Shown here: positions 1-10,453 of the stretch, in pieces | Layout: each line of letters opens with the position of its first letter | How positions within the stretch are numbered: the stretch's first letter is position 1 | DNA from: Lepidurus packardi | Lineage: Eukaryota; Arthropoda; Branchiopoda; Notostraca; Triopsidae | Direction of reading: 5' to 3' | Length of the DNA: 64,000 nucleotides | Assembly (NCBI GenBank): GCA_023053545.1 | Contig: JAKZAN010000215.1 | Coordinates: forward strand, 1-64,000 | The notes under the pieces: generated by a model | Seen by the model: the letters and a program-made list of their open reading frames with translations, nothing else | Database searches by the model: none | Told to the model about the DNA's origin: nothing | Program-made: the position numbers and the translations under genes

Positions 1-49
1 GTGGAGGGGCTTGTGTCGAAAATCCGTCAGCACGCGGGTCCGGCGTTGC

Positions 50-990
50 TCAGTTCGGGTTCAAGCCAGGGGCGGGGCGCTCGAAGGAGGTGTTTTTCGA
101 TTGGAGGCCCAGGTAATACGCCGCAAAGTTCTTGACCGACTGATCCCACTGGTCAATCAGTTGGTGATAGCTCTTTTTAAAGGCCGTCACATCCGCGTCT
201 ATATCTGCAGGGTCATATTCAAGGCCGCCCGGCAGTTCTGCGACGGACGAGAACCGGTTCTGGGAAGGCCCCGATCTCCATCTTGTTGATTTCTTCACGG
301 CTGATCTGTTTGTCGTGAAGCAATATGGGAATGGCGCCGCACATCATGGCGTCGAAATTGGTGGCCGACACGCAGTCCCAGGTGAAGAAAAACCGGCACT
401 GCCGCAACAACAGGGCCAGTTGCTCTTTGTCGCGCGGGTAATCGCGTTCCACCAAAATGGTGTTGTCGATTCGGTGGCAGGTGGTGAAGCCCCGCGCCTT
501 TGCCGATATAGCTCAGGTCCAAGGTTCTTTTTGACCACGGCGCCGCCCCGGTGTCGCTGAAGGACGGGTGATGAAACGGCTTGGTCAGGACGAAATCGGC
601 ATATTGGCTGTAAATCTTGGAGTAAGCCAGCACGAAATCACCTGAGAAATTCAGGGAGTTAAAGTTGAGGACATACCGAACCGTGTTTTTCGCACCCAGC
701 GGGTTGCCGGTGACCAAGTCAGGGTAAATCACCGTGCCCTTGGCAAATACGTCGCGCGCTTCCTCGTCATTTTGCAGGTGGTAATAGTCCCCACCCGGAC
801 GGTAAAGGCTGGCGTCGTTCGAGACGGTGTACTGGAAGTTTTGCTCGGTCGCATTGCCGCTGTGCATAAATACAATGCCCGCCTGGTAGCCATTGCGGTT
901 CAGTGCCTCGCACAAGTCATGCAAAACCATGATCCCCCCCGACCGCACAGAGTAAGGGGGCGCCACTATGATGAATTTGTCTGCTTGCAT
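50..990 (-). CDS. Glycosyltransferase-like protein (frameshifted in this sequence)
   Basis: Probably a cytoplasmic glycosyltransferase of surface polysaccharide synthesis; donor and acceptor are unknown. Seen: the N-terminus reads IIVAPPYSVRSGGIMVLHDL, a Rossmann-type start with a glycine-rich turn as in GT-B enzymes. Later pieces lie in other frames: a segment with FFTWDCVSATNFDAMMCGAIP, resembling the acidic/glycine loop of the GT-B C-terminal lobe, and a helical tail ending near position 50. At least two single-base shifts (about 480-500 and 240-270) are needed for about 312 residues. The start at 990 is the first ATG giving this Rossmann start. It begins 4 nt after the DUF4422-like gene, so the two are probably cotranscribed. 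A non-GT Rossmann enzyme is possible. Confidence 0.55.
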
Positions 991-994
991 GGTG

Positions 995-1792
995 CTAGTT
1001 GGTTTGACGGTAAATACTGTCTGGGCTGACCCATACATTGCGGCAGCTGACGCAACGGAGATCTTGTTGGGTGATCATCTGAACAATGGCCATTGAATTG
1101 ATGCGTTCAAACACAAAGTCGATGGCCCGCCGTTGGTAAGCCGTTCGCGGGGACATAATGGTTCTTGTAAAAATCCAGCGCGCAGGCCCATACCTTTTGG
1201 TTGAATTCTTGGCGCAATGATTTCCGGGCTGCAAACAAGCCGTAGGGAATCAAGGTATTGCTTGACAGCATCATGGGCACGCTCAGCGGGTCCAGCAAGC
1301 CAGCGCGAATGGCGCATCCGACGGCCAGCATCAAATCATCTAAGTGATGAACCCGCGCATATTGACCGAGTAAGGTGTCAGGCAACAGCCGGGGCGCCGG
1401 CACCATGATGTCGACACCGTCCGGTATCTCCGTGGCAATGATGTCTTGCCAGTTGTTTTGTAACTCATCCGGGGTGATGATCCGGTTTTCCTGCATGATG
1501 GGGCTCAGCCAATCGTCATGGGTTTCCTGGCTCAAAAACAAACGGTAGCTGGCGGTAAACACCGGTGCAGAATCTTCTTGATCGGCCAGTTGGTTATTAA
1601 TGGCCATCATGGCGCGCATCGCGCCAAAGGCCGTTTCAGAATCCAAGAGGCGGCTGATGACCGACGCCTGCAGCAACCCCGGTAGATACCGGCGGCTGAT
1701 AGCCTTCCACGCCGATCACTTGGTGTTTAAAAGGGATCTGCCACGGGTATGTCCTGGTGGGTGATTACAAAATAATTGTTGCCTGGAGTCAT
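995..1792 (-). CDS. DUF4422-like glycosyltransferase-family protein (frameshifted)
   Basis: DUF4422 proteins are small proteins, often encoded in capsule or O-antigen loci and thought to be glycosyltransferases; that role is from family knowledge. Seen: the start reads YFVITHQDIPVADPF, like the beta-strand opening of DUF4422. A middle section carries YRLFLSQ, then QYARVHHLDDLML, then the NTLIPYGLFAARKSL stretch that matches the family's NMFI-type motif, and an ERINSMA helix at the end. The pieces lie in three frames (shifts near 1730, 1690 and 1135), in an A run and GC runs. Length after allowing for shifts is about 265 residues. The family match is by motif pattern only, so it is moderately sure. 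Confidence 0.5.
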
Positions 1793-1939
1793 GTTGCCTG
1801 CTTTCAAGGTTTTAAAACCTGCGGATGATTGTTTTTCGGGAAACATGCAGGAAGCGTGCCCGGTTTTTCCGTCGGTGGCATGCCTGCCCGGGTGTCGGCG
1901 CGTTATCCTTGGGGTTTCCAAAAGTAGAAAGACCTGCTG

Positions 1940-2751
1940 ATGCCCTGGCCCGTACTGGTGTTCGACATCGAATCCATCCCCGACATCGCCGGCCTGCGCC
2001 TCTTGCGGGGCGCGTTCGGCGGACGCCAGGGATGCGCAGGTGCATGCCGACTGGCTGGCCGAGCGCCAAGGCCAAGGGCCAGAGCGACTTTTTGCCGCTG
2101 CACCTGCAGCGCGTGCTGGTCATCAGCTGCGTGTTTCGCAACGCCGAAGGCCTGCGCATCCATTCCTTTGTGGACCGCGAACCCGACGGCGTGAGCCAGG
2201 AAGGCAAGGTGGTGCAGGACCTTCTTCAACACCGTCGAAAAGCACGTGCCGCAACTGGTGAGCTGGAACGGCGGCGGCTTTGATTTACCGGTGCTGCATT
2301 ACCGCGGGCTCAAGCACGGCGTGGTGGCCAGCAAGTACTGGGACATGGGCGAAGGCGGCGACCACGACAGCCGCGACTTCAAGTGGAACAACTTCATCAG
2401 CCGCTACCACATGCGCCACCTGGACCTGAATGGACCTGTTGGCCATGTACCAGCCCAAAAACAACGCGCCACTCGACGCCATGGCCAAGCTCTGCGGCTT
2501 TCCCGGCAAGCTGGGCATGGACGGCTCGCAGGTCTACGCCGCCTACCAGGCCGGGCAGACCGAGGACATTCGCCGCTACTGCGAAACCGATGTCATGAAC
2601 ACCTACCTGATGTATTGCCGGTTTCAAAAAATGCGCGGCGGCTTGTTAGAGGCCGAATACGCGCAAGAGGTCGAGTTCGTCAAACCACACGCTGCACGAA
2701 CTCGCGCCGCTGGAGCCGCACTGGCAGGAATACCTGGCGGCTTGGGCCTGA
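1940..2751 (+). CDS. Predicted PolB-like 3'-5' exonuclease (DNA_pol_B_exo2 family)
   Basis: A stand-alone DEDD-type 3'-5' exonuclease domain of the kind fused to family B polymerases; it would cut single-stranded DNA or RNA ends with two metal ions in the cytoplasm. Seen: the Exo I motif FDIESIPD at residues 8-15, the Exo II motif [12 protein letters not shown] in the middle, and the Exo III-like [15 protein letters not shown] near the C-terminus. All acidic residues are present. The gene is cut by single-base shifts near 2025, 2075, 2222, 2430 and 2685. The natural end is the stop at 2749-2751 after EYLAAWA. No close partner; the next gene faces it. Its physiological substrate is not known. 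Confidence 0.8.
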
Positions 2752-2788
2752 GCTGAAGCCGGGCCTGTCAGCCAGGCCGGGGGCACGC

Positions 2789-2833
2789 CAAATTGGACTC
2801 TGACCCCAATTAGGCTGACCCCAGTTAACGGGG
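2789..2833. repeat. REP-like repeat, left copy
   Basis: The stretch contains GACTCTGACCCCAATTA followed by CTGACCCCAGTTAACG. The same elements occur in inverted orientation at 4976-5032, so the two copies bracket the molybdopterin oxidoreductase gene. GGGGTCAGAGTCC-type motifs are common short dispersed repeats in Proteobacteria; that classification is from memory, not from a search. Confidence 0.6.
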
Positions 2834-2849
2834 GAGCTTGGTGAACGGG

Positions 2850-4938
2850 TCAGGCGGCCGGGCTGAAGGCCGGGTCGGCGGCGACTTCCACCAGGCAGTC
2901 GTAGAACACCGGCGCGCGGCCCAGGTCGGTCAGGTGCTGGCTGGTCAACTCGTTGACGTTGGTGCCGTTCAAGCCCAGCTTGCGCCACCAGATGCCCAGG
3001 CCGTTGACCACCCCAAGCCGGGCCCGTTGGTTGAGCCGGGCGGTGCAGTGGTAAGTGCCCCGGTCGTTGAACACGCGCACCACCGCGCCGTCGGCAATGC
3101 CGCGCGCGGCGGCGTCTTGCGGGTGCATCTCCAGCACCGGCTCGGCTTCGATGTCGCGCAGGCTCTGCACGTTGACAAAGGTGGAGTTGAGAAAGTTTGC
3201 GCGCTGGCGGCGAGATCATGGCCAGCGGGTACGCGCCCGCCCGGTGTGGCTGGCTCGTAATTGGGCACGTGGTCCGGCAGGCCGTCCAAGCCCTGGTCGG
3301 CCAGGCGTTGGCTGAAGAACTCGCAGCGCCCCGACGGCGAGGGGAAACCGCCCTGGGCAAATGGCGCGTCGGGCAGGGGCAGTGACACAAAAACCGTGGG
3401 TCCAGCAGTTGCGCAAAGTCTGGCTCGTCGCCTATCGCGCTGCGGCACAGGGTTTCGTCGCTGTCGGCAAAACAAGCGTCGTCAAAGCCCATGCGCGCGG
3501 CCAGCGCCCGGAAGATGTCGGTGTTGGTGCGCGCCTGGCCCACCGGTGCAATGGCCGGGCGGTTGAGCAGCACGTCGGTGTGGCCGTAGCTGGTGTGGAT
3601 GTCCCAGTGTTCGAGCTGTGTGGTGGCCCGGCAAAATGAAGTCGGCGTAGTCGGCGGTGTCGGTCTGGAAATGCTCCAGCACCACGGTGAACAGGTCGTC
3701 ACGCGCAAAGCCTTGGACCACTTGGCCGGACTGCGGCGCCACCGCCACCGGGTTGCTGTTGTAGACGATCAGCGCTTCGATGGCCGGGCCAAATTCGGGC
3801 GACGCCGGGCGCAACAAGTCGTTGCCAACGGTGCTCATGTTGAGCAGGCGCGGGCGCCGCTGGCCCAGCAAGTCGGGCCGCTGCAAAGCCGCACGTCGCA
3901 CCGGGAAATGCCCCGAACTGCTGAGCAACAGCCCGCCTGCGCGGTGGCGCCAGGCCCCGGTGAGCGCGGGCAAGCAGGCAACAGCCCGCACCGCGTTGCC
4001 GCCACCGCGCACGCGCTGCATGCCGTAGTTCAGGCGAATCGCCGCTGGCCTGGTGGTGCCCCCAGTCCCGCGCCAGCTGCTGGATTTGCGCCACCGGCAC
4101 GCCGCACACCTGCGCCGCACGCTCGGGCGGCCACTGCAAGGCCCGCTCGCGCAAGGCGTCCCAGCCCAGGGTGTAGCGGTCTATGTAGTCTTGGTCCAGC
4201 CAGCCGTGCACCACCAGCTCGTGCATGATCGCCAGCGCCAGCGCGGCGTCGGTGCCGGGCAGCAGGGCGATGTGTTCATGGCATTTTTCGGCGGTTTCGC
4301 TGCGCCGCGGGTCGATGCACACCAGCTTGGCCCCTTGGCGCTTGGCCGCTTGCGCAATGCGCCAAAAATGCAGGTTGCTGCCAATCGAGTTGCTGCCCCC
4401 AAATCACGATGAGCTTGGACTCGGCAAAAAATTCCACCTTCATGCCGACCTTGTTGCCCAGCGTCTGCGTCAAGGCTTCCGCCCCGGCCGAGGCGCAAAT
4501 CGTGCGGTCCAGCAGCGAAGCCCCCAGCTGGTGAAAAAACCGCGCCGCGATGGACTCGCTCTGCACCAGACCCATGGTGCCCGCATAGCTGTAAGGCAAG
4601 ATGGCCTGCGGGTCGCGGGCGGCAATGGCGGTCAGGCGGGCGGCGATGCTGTCCAGCGCCTCGTCCCAACTCACCGCCTCAAACTGCCCCGAGCCCTTGG
4701 GGCCGACGCGCTTTAAAGGCTGCAACAAGCGGTCAGGGTGGTAAGTGCGCTCGGCGTAACGCGACACCTTGGTACACAGCACCCCGTCGGTGGGCGCATG
4801 CGCGGGATTGCCCTGCACCTTGATGGCCCGCCTACCCTCCACGGTGGTCACCAGGGCGCAGGTGTCAGGGCAGTCGTGCGGGCAAGCGCCCCGCACGGTG
4901 GTGGGCATAGCGGTCAAGGGCATGGCTTGAGCATTCAA
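2850..4938 (-). CDS. Molybdopterin oxidoreductase, formate dehydrogenase-like (frameshifted)
   Basis: A member of the DMSO reductase/formate dehydrogenase superfamily, binding bis-MGD molybdenum cofactor and a [4Fe-4S] cluster; the substrate cannot be told. Seen: the N-terminal cluster motif CPHDCPDTC followed about 25 residues later by DGVLCTK; the Moco-domain segments [29 protein letters not shown] and [12 protein letters not shown]; and a C-terminal molydopterin-dinucleotide binding domain with [13 protein letters not shown] and [16 protein letters not shown]. Roughly 690 residues, normal for the cytoplasmic members. No twin-arginine signal, no electron-transfer partner gene nearby. At least six single-base shifts occur (near 4400, 4070, 3630, 3420 and 3200 among others). 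Inverted repeats flank it, so it may be a transferable or inserted unit. Confidence 0.85.
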
Positions 4939-4975
4939 GGTTCAAAGAGTGGATTGTGGCTTGGCCAGTGCACAT

Positions 4976-5032
4976 CGTTAATCGGGGTCAGTTAATCGGG
5001 GTCGTTAATTGGGGTCAGAGTCCCATTAAAGG
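4976..5032. repeat. REP-like repeat, right copy (triplicated core)
   Basis: Contains three successive copies of GTTAAT(C/T)GGGGTC (at about 4977, 4991 and 5004), ending GGGGTCAGAGTCCCATT. It is the inverted counterpart of 2789-2833 and lies just upstream of the molybdopterin oxidoreductase start. It could influence transcription of that gene or of rlmD, but nothing in the sequence proves this. Confidence 0.6.
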
Positions 5033-5079
5033 CGTCTGCAGCCCAAGCCTTGGCGCTCACCTGAGACAATCCCCTGGGC

Positions 5080-6614
5080 ATGACGGAAGAAACCAAGACT
5101 GCAGCGCCTGCTGCTTCCCCCCCCTGCGCATCCCTACGCGCCCGAGTACCCGCCCGATTTGCTGAGTGTGGAGTCCCTGGACATCGAGGCCCAGGGCATT
5201 GCCCACCGTGCTGACGGCAAGGTGGTTTTCATTGAAGGTGCTTTGCCTTTTGAGCAGGTCACGGCCAATGTGTTCAGGAAGAAAAACCACGTTTGAAAAA
5301 GCCACGCTGACCGAGGTGCACCACGAGTCGGCGCAGCGGGTGCGGCCGCAGTGCCCGCATTTCGGCATGCACACCGGCGCTTGCGGCGGCTGCAAGATGC
5401 AGCACCTGCATGTGAGCGCGCAGGTGGCGGTCAAGCAGCGCGTGCTGGAAGACAACCTGCGCCATTTGGGCAAGGTGCGCGCTGACAACGTGCTGCGCCC
5501 CATCGAAGGCCCGGCCTGGAACTACCGCTACCGGGCCCCGGCTGTCGGTGCGTTTTGTGCGCAAGAAGGGCACGGTGCTGGTTGGCTTTCATGAGCGCAA
5601 GAGCACGTATGTGGCCGACATCAAAGAGTGCCATGTCTTGCCCAAGTACGTGAGCGACATGCTGCTGCCGCTGCGCGAACTCATTGGCGCCATGGACGCC
5701 AAGGAAACCCTGCCGCAGATCGAGCTGGCTTGCGGCGAGGCGCTGGCCGATGGCGGCCCGGCCGTCACTGCCATGGTGCTGCGCCACATGGAGCCGCTGA
5801 GCGAGCCGGACCTGGCCCGCCTGCGCGCCTTTGCCGCCCAGCGGCCGGGCCTGCAGTGGTGGTTGCAAAGCAAGGGGCCGGACACGGTGAAGCTGCTCGA
5901 CGCGGGTGGCCCGGTGTTGGCCTACCAGTTGCCTGAGTTTGGCGTGGTCATGCCTTTCAAGCCGACGGACTTCACGCAGGTCAATCCCTTCATCAACCGC
6001 GTGTTGGTGGGCCGGTCTTTGCGTTGGCTGGACGTGCGGCCCGACGAGCGGGTGATCGACTGGTTTTGCGGCCTGGGCAACTTCACGCTGCCGCTGGCTA
6101 CGCGCGCCCGCGAGGTCTTGGGCATTGAAGGCAGTGAAGCCCTGGTGGCCCGCTCACGCGACAACTTCGCCCACAACCAAGGCCTGCGCGCTGAACTGGC
6201 GCCGCTGTGCCCCACCAGCTTTGTGGCCCCGTAATCTGTTTGAGATGACGCCGGCGCTGCTGGCCGCCGACGGTGCGGCCGACAAGTGGTTGGTGGACCC
6301 ACCACGCGAAGGCGCGTTTGAACTCTTCAAGGCGCTGGCGGCCTTGCACCCGCACGGCGCGGCCCGGGCCAAGGTGTACGAAGACGGTCTGGAGACCGAT
6401 GCCTTTGTGATACCCGCCGCCGAGCCACCAGCTCGGGCTGGACGGCGCCGCGCCGCATTGTGTATGTGAGCTGCAACCCGGCCACGCTGGCGCGGGGACG
6501 CGGGCGTGCTGGTCAACGAGGCGGGTTACCGCTGCGTCTCGGCCGGGGTGGTCAACATGTTCCCGCACACCGGCGCACGTGGAGTCGATGGCGGTGTTTG
6601 AGCGGCCTGAATAA
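5080..6614 (+). CDS. rlmD: 23S rRNA (uracil(1939)-C5)-methyltransferase RlmD
   Basis: Methylates U1939 of 23S rRNA with S-adenosylmethionine; an iron-sulfur cluster helps it bind RNA (family knowledge). Seen: an N-terminal TRAM-like region with [14 protein letters not shown]; the cysteine cluster [14 protein letters not shown]; the SAM-binding stretch [16 protein letters not shown]; the motif DPPREGA; and the catalytic-cysteine loop [11 protein letters not shown] close to the end, followed by FPHT..HVES. Five or more single-base shifts break the frame (near 5130, 5275, 5540, 6235, 6425, 6495). Corrected length about 505 residues, a little longer than E. coli RlmD (433) as often seen in Burkholderiales. 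Start 5080 is the first ATG with this N-terminus. A terminator follows directly. Confidence 0.92.
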
Positions 6615-6641
6615 CGCAGGCTGTGAATAGCGACAGGCAAC

Positions 6642-6668
6642 AAAAAAGGACCTCGCGGTCCTTTTTTT
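6642..6668. terminator. Bidirectional rho-independent terminator
   Basis: Stem AGGACC/GGTCCT with a TCGC tetraloop, flanked by an A run on the left and seven T on the right. It lies between convergent rlmD and the Bax inhibitor-1 gene and can serve both. Confidence 0.88.
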
Positions 6669-6706
6669 GTGGGGCGCTTGAAGCACCCGATCCGTTGACG
6701 CCGCGA

Positions 6707-7400
6707 TCAGTCGCGCTCGCCGCCAAAAATGCCCAGCAAGGCCAGCAGGCTTTGGAACACGTTGAACACGCTCAGGTAAATGCCCAGCGTGGCGCTGATG
6801 TAGTTGGTCTCGCCGCCGTCGACGATGCGCTTGAGGTCGTACAAGATGAAGGCGCTGAAGATGGCAACAGCCATGAGGCTGATGACGATCATGCCGGCAG
6901 AAGATGCAACAAACACGTTGATGACCGCGCCGACCATCAAGACGATGGCGCCCACGGTGAGCCACTTGCCCATGCCCGACAGGTCGCGCTTGATGACGGT
7001 CGACAGGCCCGCCATGACCACGAACACGCCAGCGGTGCCGCCGAACGCGGGTCATGATGAGGTCCGCGCCGTTTTTAAAGCCCAGCACCGAAGCCAGCAT
7101 GCGCGAAAGCATCAGGCCCATGAAGAAGGTGAAAGCCAGCAGCACCGGCACACCGGCGGCCGAGTTCTTGGTTTTTTCGATGGCGTACATGAAGGCAAAC
7201 GCACCGCCCATGAAGACCGCCAAGCCCATGAAACCCGTCAGCGAGGCGGTGATGCCGGTGGCCACGCCCAGCCAGGCGCCCAGGATGGTGGGCAGCATGC
7301 TCAGCGCCAGCAGCCAATAAGTGTTGCGCAGTACCTTGTTGCGCTCGGCAGGCGAGCTTGTCGCGTAGCCGTAGCCCAGGGGTTGAATGTTCTCGTTCAT
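6707..7400 (-). CDS. Bax inhibitor-1/YccA family inner-membrane protein
   Basis: A seven-helix inner-membrane protein of the BI-1 (YccA/YbhL) family; some members leak calcium or protons, and YccA modulates FtsH. The role here is unknown. Seen: successive hydrophobic helices from LLALSMLPTILGAWLGV through the last segment YLSVFNVFQSLLALLGIF, and the family signature YDLKRIVDGGETNYISATL with its conserved Asp and Glu. A two-ATG start exists; AAGGAG sits directly on the first ATG (7406), so the second ATG at 7400, six bases from the Shine-Dalgarno, is the likely start. One shift near 7040. About 231 residues, normal for the family. Confidence 0.88.
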
Positions 7401-7645
7401 GGCCATCTCCTTGTTGATTGGTCATTGATTGTCAAAGCGCGGTCTTATCCCAACCGCTGCGGGCTATTTTAGGGATGCGCGGCCGATTTCAAGGCAACCC
7501 CTACTTTTTGTCAGGGCTCTTTCGCCCAAAGCAGGGCTGGCGGCTACCGGTTGTGGCCGGGCTCGGTGGCTAAACTAGCTGCTGCCGGGCTAGGCCGCCG
7601 TGTTTGGCGGCTAGCCCATTTTTGCCACTTCAACCCTCCATACCC

Positions 7646-8054
7646 ATGAATACAAAACCCGTCCTCGACTTTGCCGATGTCAAAGCCATTGCCGCCGCCG
7701 CCGAAGCCGAAGCGCTGAAAAACAACTGGGCCGTGACGATTGCCATCGTTGACGATGGTGGCCACCTGCTGCACCTGCAGCGCCTGGACGGCGCGGCGGC
7801 GCTGTCGGCCCACATCGCCCCGGCCAAGGCCAACACGGCCGCCATGGGCCGCCGCGAAAGCCGCATTTACGAAGAGATCATCAACGGGTGGCCGTGTCTC
7901 CTTCCTGAGCGCGCCTTATGTCGAAGGCATGCTCGAAGGCGGCGTGCCCATCATGAAAGACGGCGTTTGCCTGGGCGCCGTCGGCGTGAGCGGCGTCAAG
8001 TCGACTGAAGACGCGCAAGTCGCGCGCGCTGGCATTGCGGCCATCGGCCTGTAA
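7646..8054 (+). CDS. GlcG/HbpS family heme-degrading-domain protein
   Basis: Small DUF336/Haem_degrading domain protein. Members bind heme or cobalamin-like ligands (HbpS) or sit with glycolate oxidase genes (GlcG); no reaction can be assigned here. Seen: ADVKAIAAAAEAEALKNNW, then VTIAIVDDGGHLLHLQRLDGA, a middle segment ANTAAMGRRES, and the C-terminal GGVPIMKDGVCLGAVGVSG glycine-rich strand, all in family order. About 135 residues, the usual length. No signal peptide. One single-base shift near 7888. It stands alone between two terminators; its nearness to the iron block may be meaningful but is not proof of a heme role. Confidence 0.85.
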
Positions 8055-8086
8055 ACCCAGCTCGAACCCAGCCCGGCTTCAGCCAC

Positions 8087-8117
8087 GAAAAAAAGCCGAC
8101 CCTCGGGTCGGCTTTTT
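8087..8117. terminator. Bidirectional rho-independent terminator
   Basis: Stem GCCGACC/GGGTCGGC around a CTC loop, with an A run before and a T run after. It separates the GlcG/HbpS-like gene (plus) from exbD (minus) and suits both. Confidence 0.88.
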
Positions 8118-8139
8118 CACGTCGGTCAGCGGCCGGGTG

Positions 8140-8552
8140 TCAGTTCTTGGGCTCGGTGATGAAGCCGATTTTGCGCAGCCCCGCTTGCTGCGCCGCCGCC
8201 ATGGCCTGGGCCACGCGCTCGTAGCGCACCGACTTGTCGCCGCGGATGTGCAAGGTCGGGCTGCGGGTTCTGTGCAGCGGCGGCCTGCAGCCGGGGGCGC
8301 AGCGCGTCGTCGGCCACGGGGCTTTCGTTCAAAAAGTAGTTGCCCTTGCCGTCCACGCTGAGCAGCAAGAGTTTCGGGCTTGGTGATCTGCACTTGGCTG
8401 CTGGCGCTGGGCAGGTCAATGTTCACCGAATGCTTCATGACGGGCACGGTGATGATGAAGATGATGAGCAAGACCAGCATCACGTCGACCAGCGGCGTCA
8501 TGTTGATTTCGTTCATCACCTCGTCGGTGTCGTCCTGGGTTCCAAAGGCCAT
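8140..8552 (-). CDS. exbD: Biopolymer transport protein ExbD
   Basis: Part of the inner-membrane TonB-ExbB-ExbD motor that uses the proton gradient to energize outer-membrane receptors. Seen: a short cytoplasmic start, then NEINMTPLVDVMLVLLIIF, the single transmembrane helix with the proton-carrying Asp in PLVDVMLVLL, followed by a periplasmic domain ending in LRKIGFITEPKN. About 137 residues, normal. Two single-base shifts near 8265 and 8375. Last gene of the tonB-exbB-exbD set, 20 nt after exbB, and followed by a terminator. TolR is the main alternative, but the adjacent tonB and iron genes favour ExbD. Confidence 0.88.
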
Positions 8553-8572
8553 GGCGTTCTTTCGTGAAGGCT

Positions 8573-9267
8573 TCAGGCCGGGGTCGAGCCGGAGCGCACG
8601 CGCGCACCGGTGACCAGGTAAGCGTGCAGGTCGTGCGCAAAGCGGTTGAGCTGGTGCAGCACCCCTTTGTTGCCGCGCACCAGCGCGTTGTAGCCCAGCA
8701 CCGCGGGAATGGCGACGGCCAAGCCCATGGCCGTCATGATGAGCGACTCGCCCACTGGCCCGGCCACTTTGTCGATGGTCGCTTGCCCCGCCACGCCGAT
8801 GGACAGCAGCGCGTGGTAAATACCCCAGACGGTGCCAAACAAGCCAATGAAGGGCGCCGTCGAGCCGACCGAGGGCCAGCAGCGCCAGGCCCGACTGCAA
8901 GCGGCTGGTGAAGTCGTCAATGGCGTTGCGCAGGCTGCGCGTGACCCAGTCGCTGCGGTCCAGCGCGTCGCGCAGCTCGCTTTGCGAATCGCGGTGGTGG
9001 GCCGTGGCTTCGCGGCCTTGCTCGACCAGTTCCTTGAACGGGTTGCCGGCTTCCTGGCCCAGGCTGGCCAAGCCAGCGTCCAGGTCAGCGCTGTGCCAAA
9101 AGGCCTGCGACTGGCGGGGCGATTTTGCGGTAGCGCAGCAAGTCCAGCGACTTGATGATGATGACCATCCACGAGGCCAGCGACATGACGAGCAGCAGCA
9201 CCGCCACGGTGCGGATGACGATGTCGCCTTGAGCCCAGACGTTGGCCAGGCCAAATTGTGAATCCAT
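8573..9267 (-). CDS. exbB: Biopolymer transport protein ExbB
   Basis: MotA/TolQ/ExbB family proton channel partner of ExbD. Seen: a first transmembrane segment [20 protein letters not shown] (residues about 21-40), a large cytoplasmic loop rich in charged residues, and the family signature [20 protein letters not shown], then [19 protein letters not shown] in the last helix region. Start at 9267 is an ATG nine bases after GGAG; an in-frame TTG five codons earlier overlaps that site. Single-base shifts near 9120 and 8870. About 230 residues, normal. Lies between tonB and exbD. Confidence 0.9.
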
Positions 9268-9327
9268 GAATCCGATCTCCAAGAGTGAAATTGCGGTGTT
9301 GCTGAAAAAGGAGGGCCGAGGCGCGAG

Positions 9328-10012
9328 TCAGTTGCGCAGTTCCCAGACGATGGGCACGTTAAAGGCCATGACCTCGGCCACGCCGTTGCGCTTGCCGGGC
9401 ACGTAGCGCCAGGCCATGACGGTGTCATAAGCGGCTTTGTCCAGCCGCGAAAAGGCCGCTGGAGCTGACCAGCTCGGCGCGCTGCGGCCGGCCGTCGGTG
9501 CCTATCCAAACTTTGTATACCGTCCGGCCGGTCTCGCCGAGCCGAGCGCTCAAGGGCGGGTAGGGCGGGCGGGGGTTTTGCAAGTAGTCGGCGTCGCTGG
9601 ACGGCATCTGCACCACGGGCGTTGCGGTGGTGGTGGGCGCAGACGGTGCTGGAGCCGGTGCGGGGGCCGCCGCAGCCACGGCCGCCGTGGGTGCCGGGAC
9701 AGGGGCGGGCGCTGGGGCCGATTGGACTTGCGGCGCTGGGGCTTGCACCGCCAAAGGCTGCACCGGCGTGGGTTTGGCGGGCTTGGCTGGCTGCGGCGGT
9801 GCAGGCGGCTGAGGTGTCGGTTTTGGCGGTTGCGGTGGCGCAGGTGGGTTGACGATTTGCGACAAGATTTCGGCCGGCACCACCAGCTCGGCGGCGCGGA
9901 TCAGCAGACCGCTTTGCAGCGCGTAAATCAGACCGGCGTGCAGCGTCACCACGCCGAGCGCAATCACCAGATTGCGGCTGAGCAGGGGGCGGCCAGGGGC
10001 GGTGGTGTTCAT
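9328..10012 (-). CDS. tonB: Energy transducer TonB
   Basis: Spans the periplasm and passes ExbBD energy to TonB-dependent receptors. Seen: one N-terminal membrane anchor ([19 protein letters not shown], residues about 14-32), a long proline/alanine/lysine-rich spacer (residues about 50-140), and a C-terminal TonB domain beginning [20 protein letters not shown] and ending [13 protein letters not shown]. About 227 residues. One single-base shift near 9460. First gene of the tonB-exbB-exbD cluster; the siderophore receptor gene upstream is its likely client. Confidence 0.9.
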
Positions 10013-10183
10013 GGGGTCCAGAAAAAGGCGGCAAGGCTGGGCGCACGGGGCAGTCAAAACGAAGTATCTGCCAGCCGCTGGTGGCCTTCAGCAAGGCCGG
10101 TGAGTGGGGTGGGCGTTGTCAGGGTGAATGAAGACCGGCGGGAGGCTGCGAAGCAGCTGCTGCGCTTGTGGCCCGGTTGGGAA

Positions 10184-10412
10184 TCAGGCGGCGCTCAGCT
10201 CCGGCAAGGGCCGCAGCGGCTCGCGCTGGTGCAGGGCTGCGGTGGGGCAACTGCTGCTGCACTGGGCCACCACGTCGCGGGCGCAACCTTCGCAGCGGCC
10301 GCATTGCAGGGGCCACGCCCAGCTCGAACTGAATGGCGTCAAAGTCCATCCCGGCGCGGGCGTGGCGGGCGATTTCGCGGTCAGAGACGCGGCGGCAGAC
10401 GCAAACAATCAT
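10184..10412 (-). CDS. bfd: Bfd-like (2Fe-2S) ferredoxin
   Basis: Bacterioferritin-associated ferredoxin reduces and releases iron stored in bacterioferritin during iron starvation. Seen: MIVCVCRRVSDREIARHA, with the CVC pair that gives two cluster ligands, and after a single-base shift near 10308 QCGRCEGCARD, giving the CxxC pair. Four cysteines in the expected order and about 76 residues are normal for Bfd. A bacterioferritin gene lies 3.4 kb upstream in the same iron block, and a Fur-box-like palindrome lies 42 bp before the start. Other small Fer2_BFD proteins are the alternative. Confidence 0.8.
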
Positions 10413-10453
10413 GTGGTGTTCATTCGCTGGGGTGAAAAGGTGAGTCCATTATA

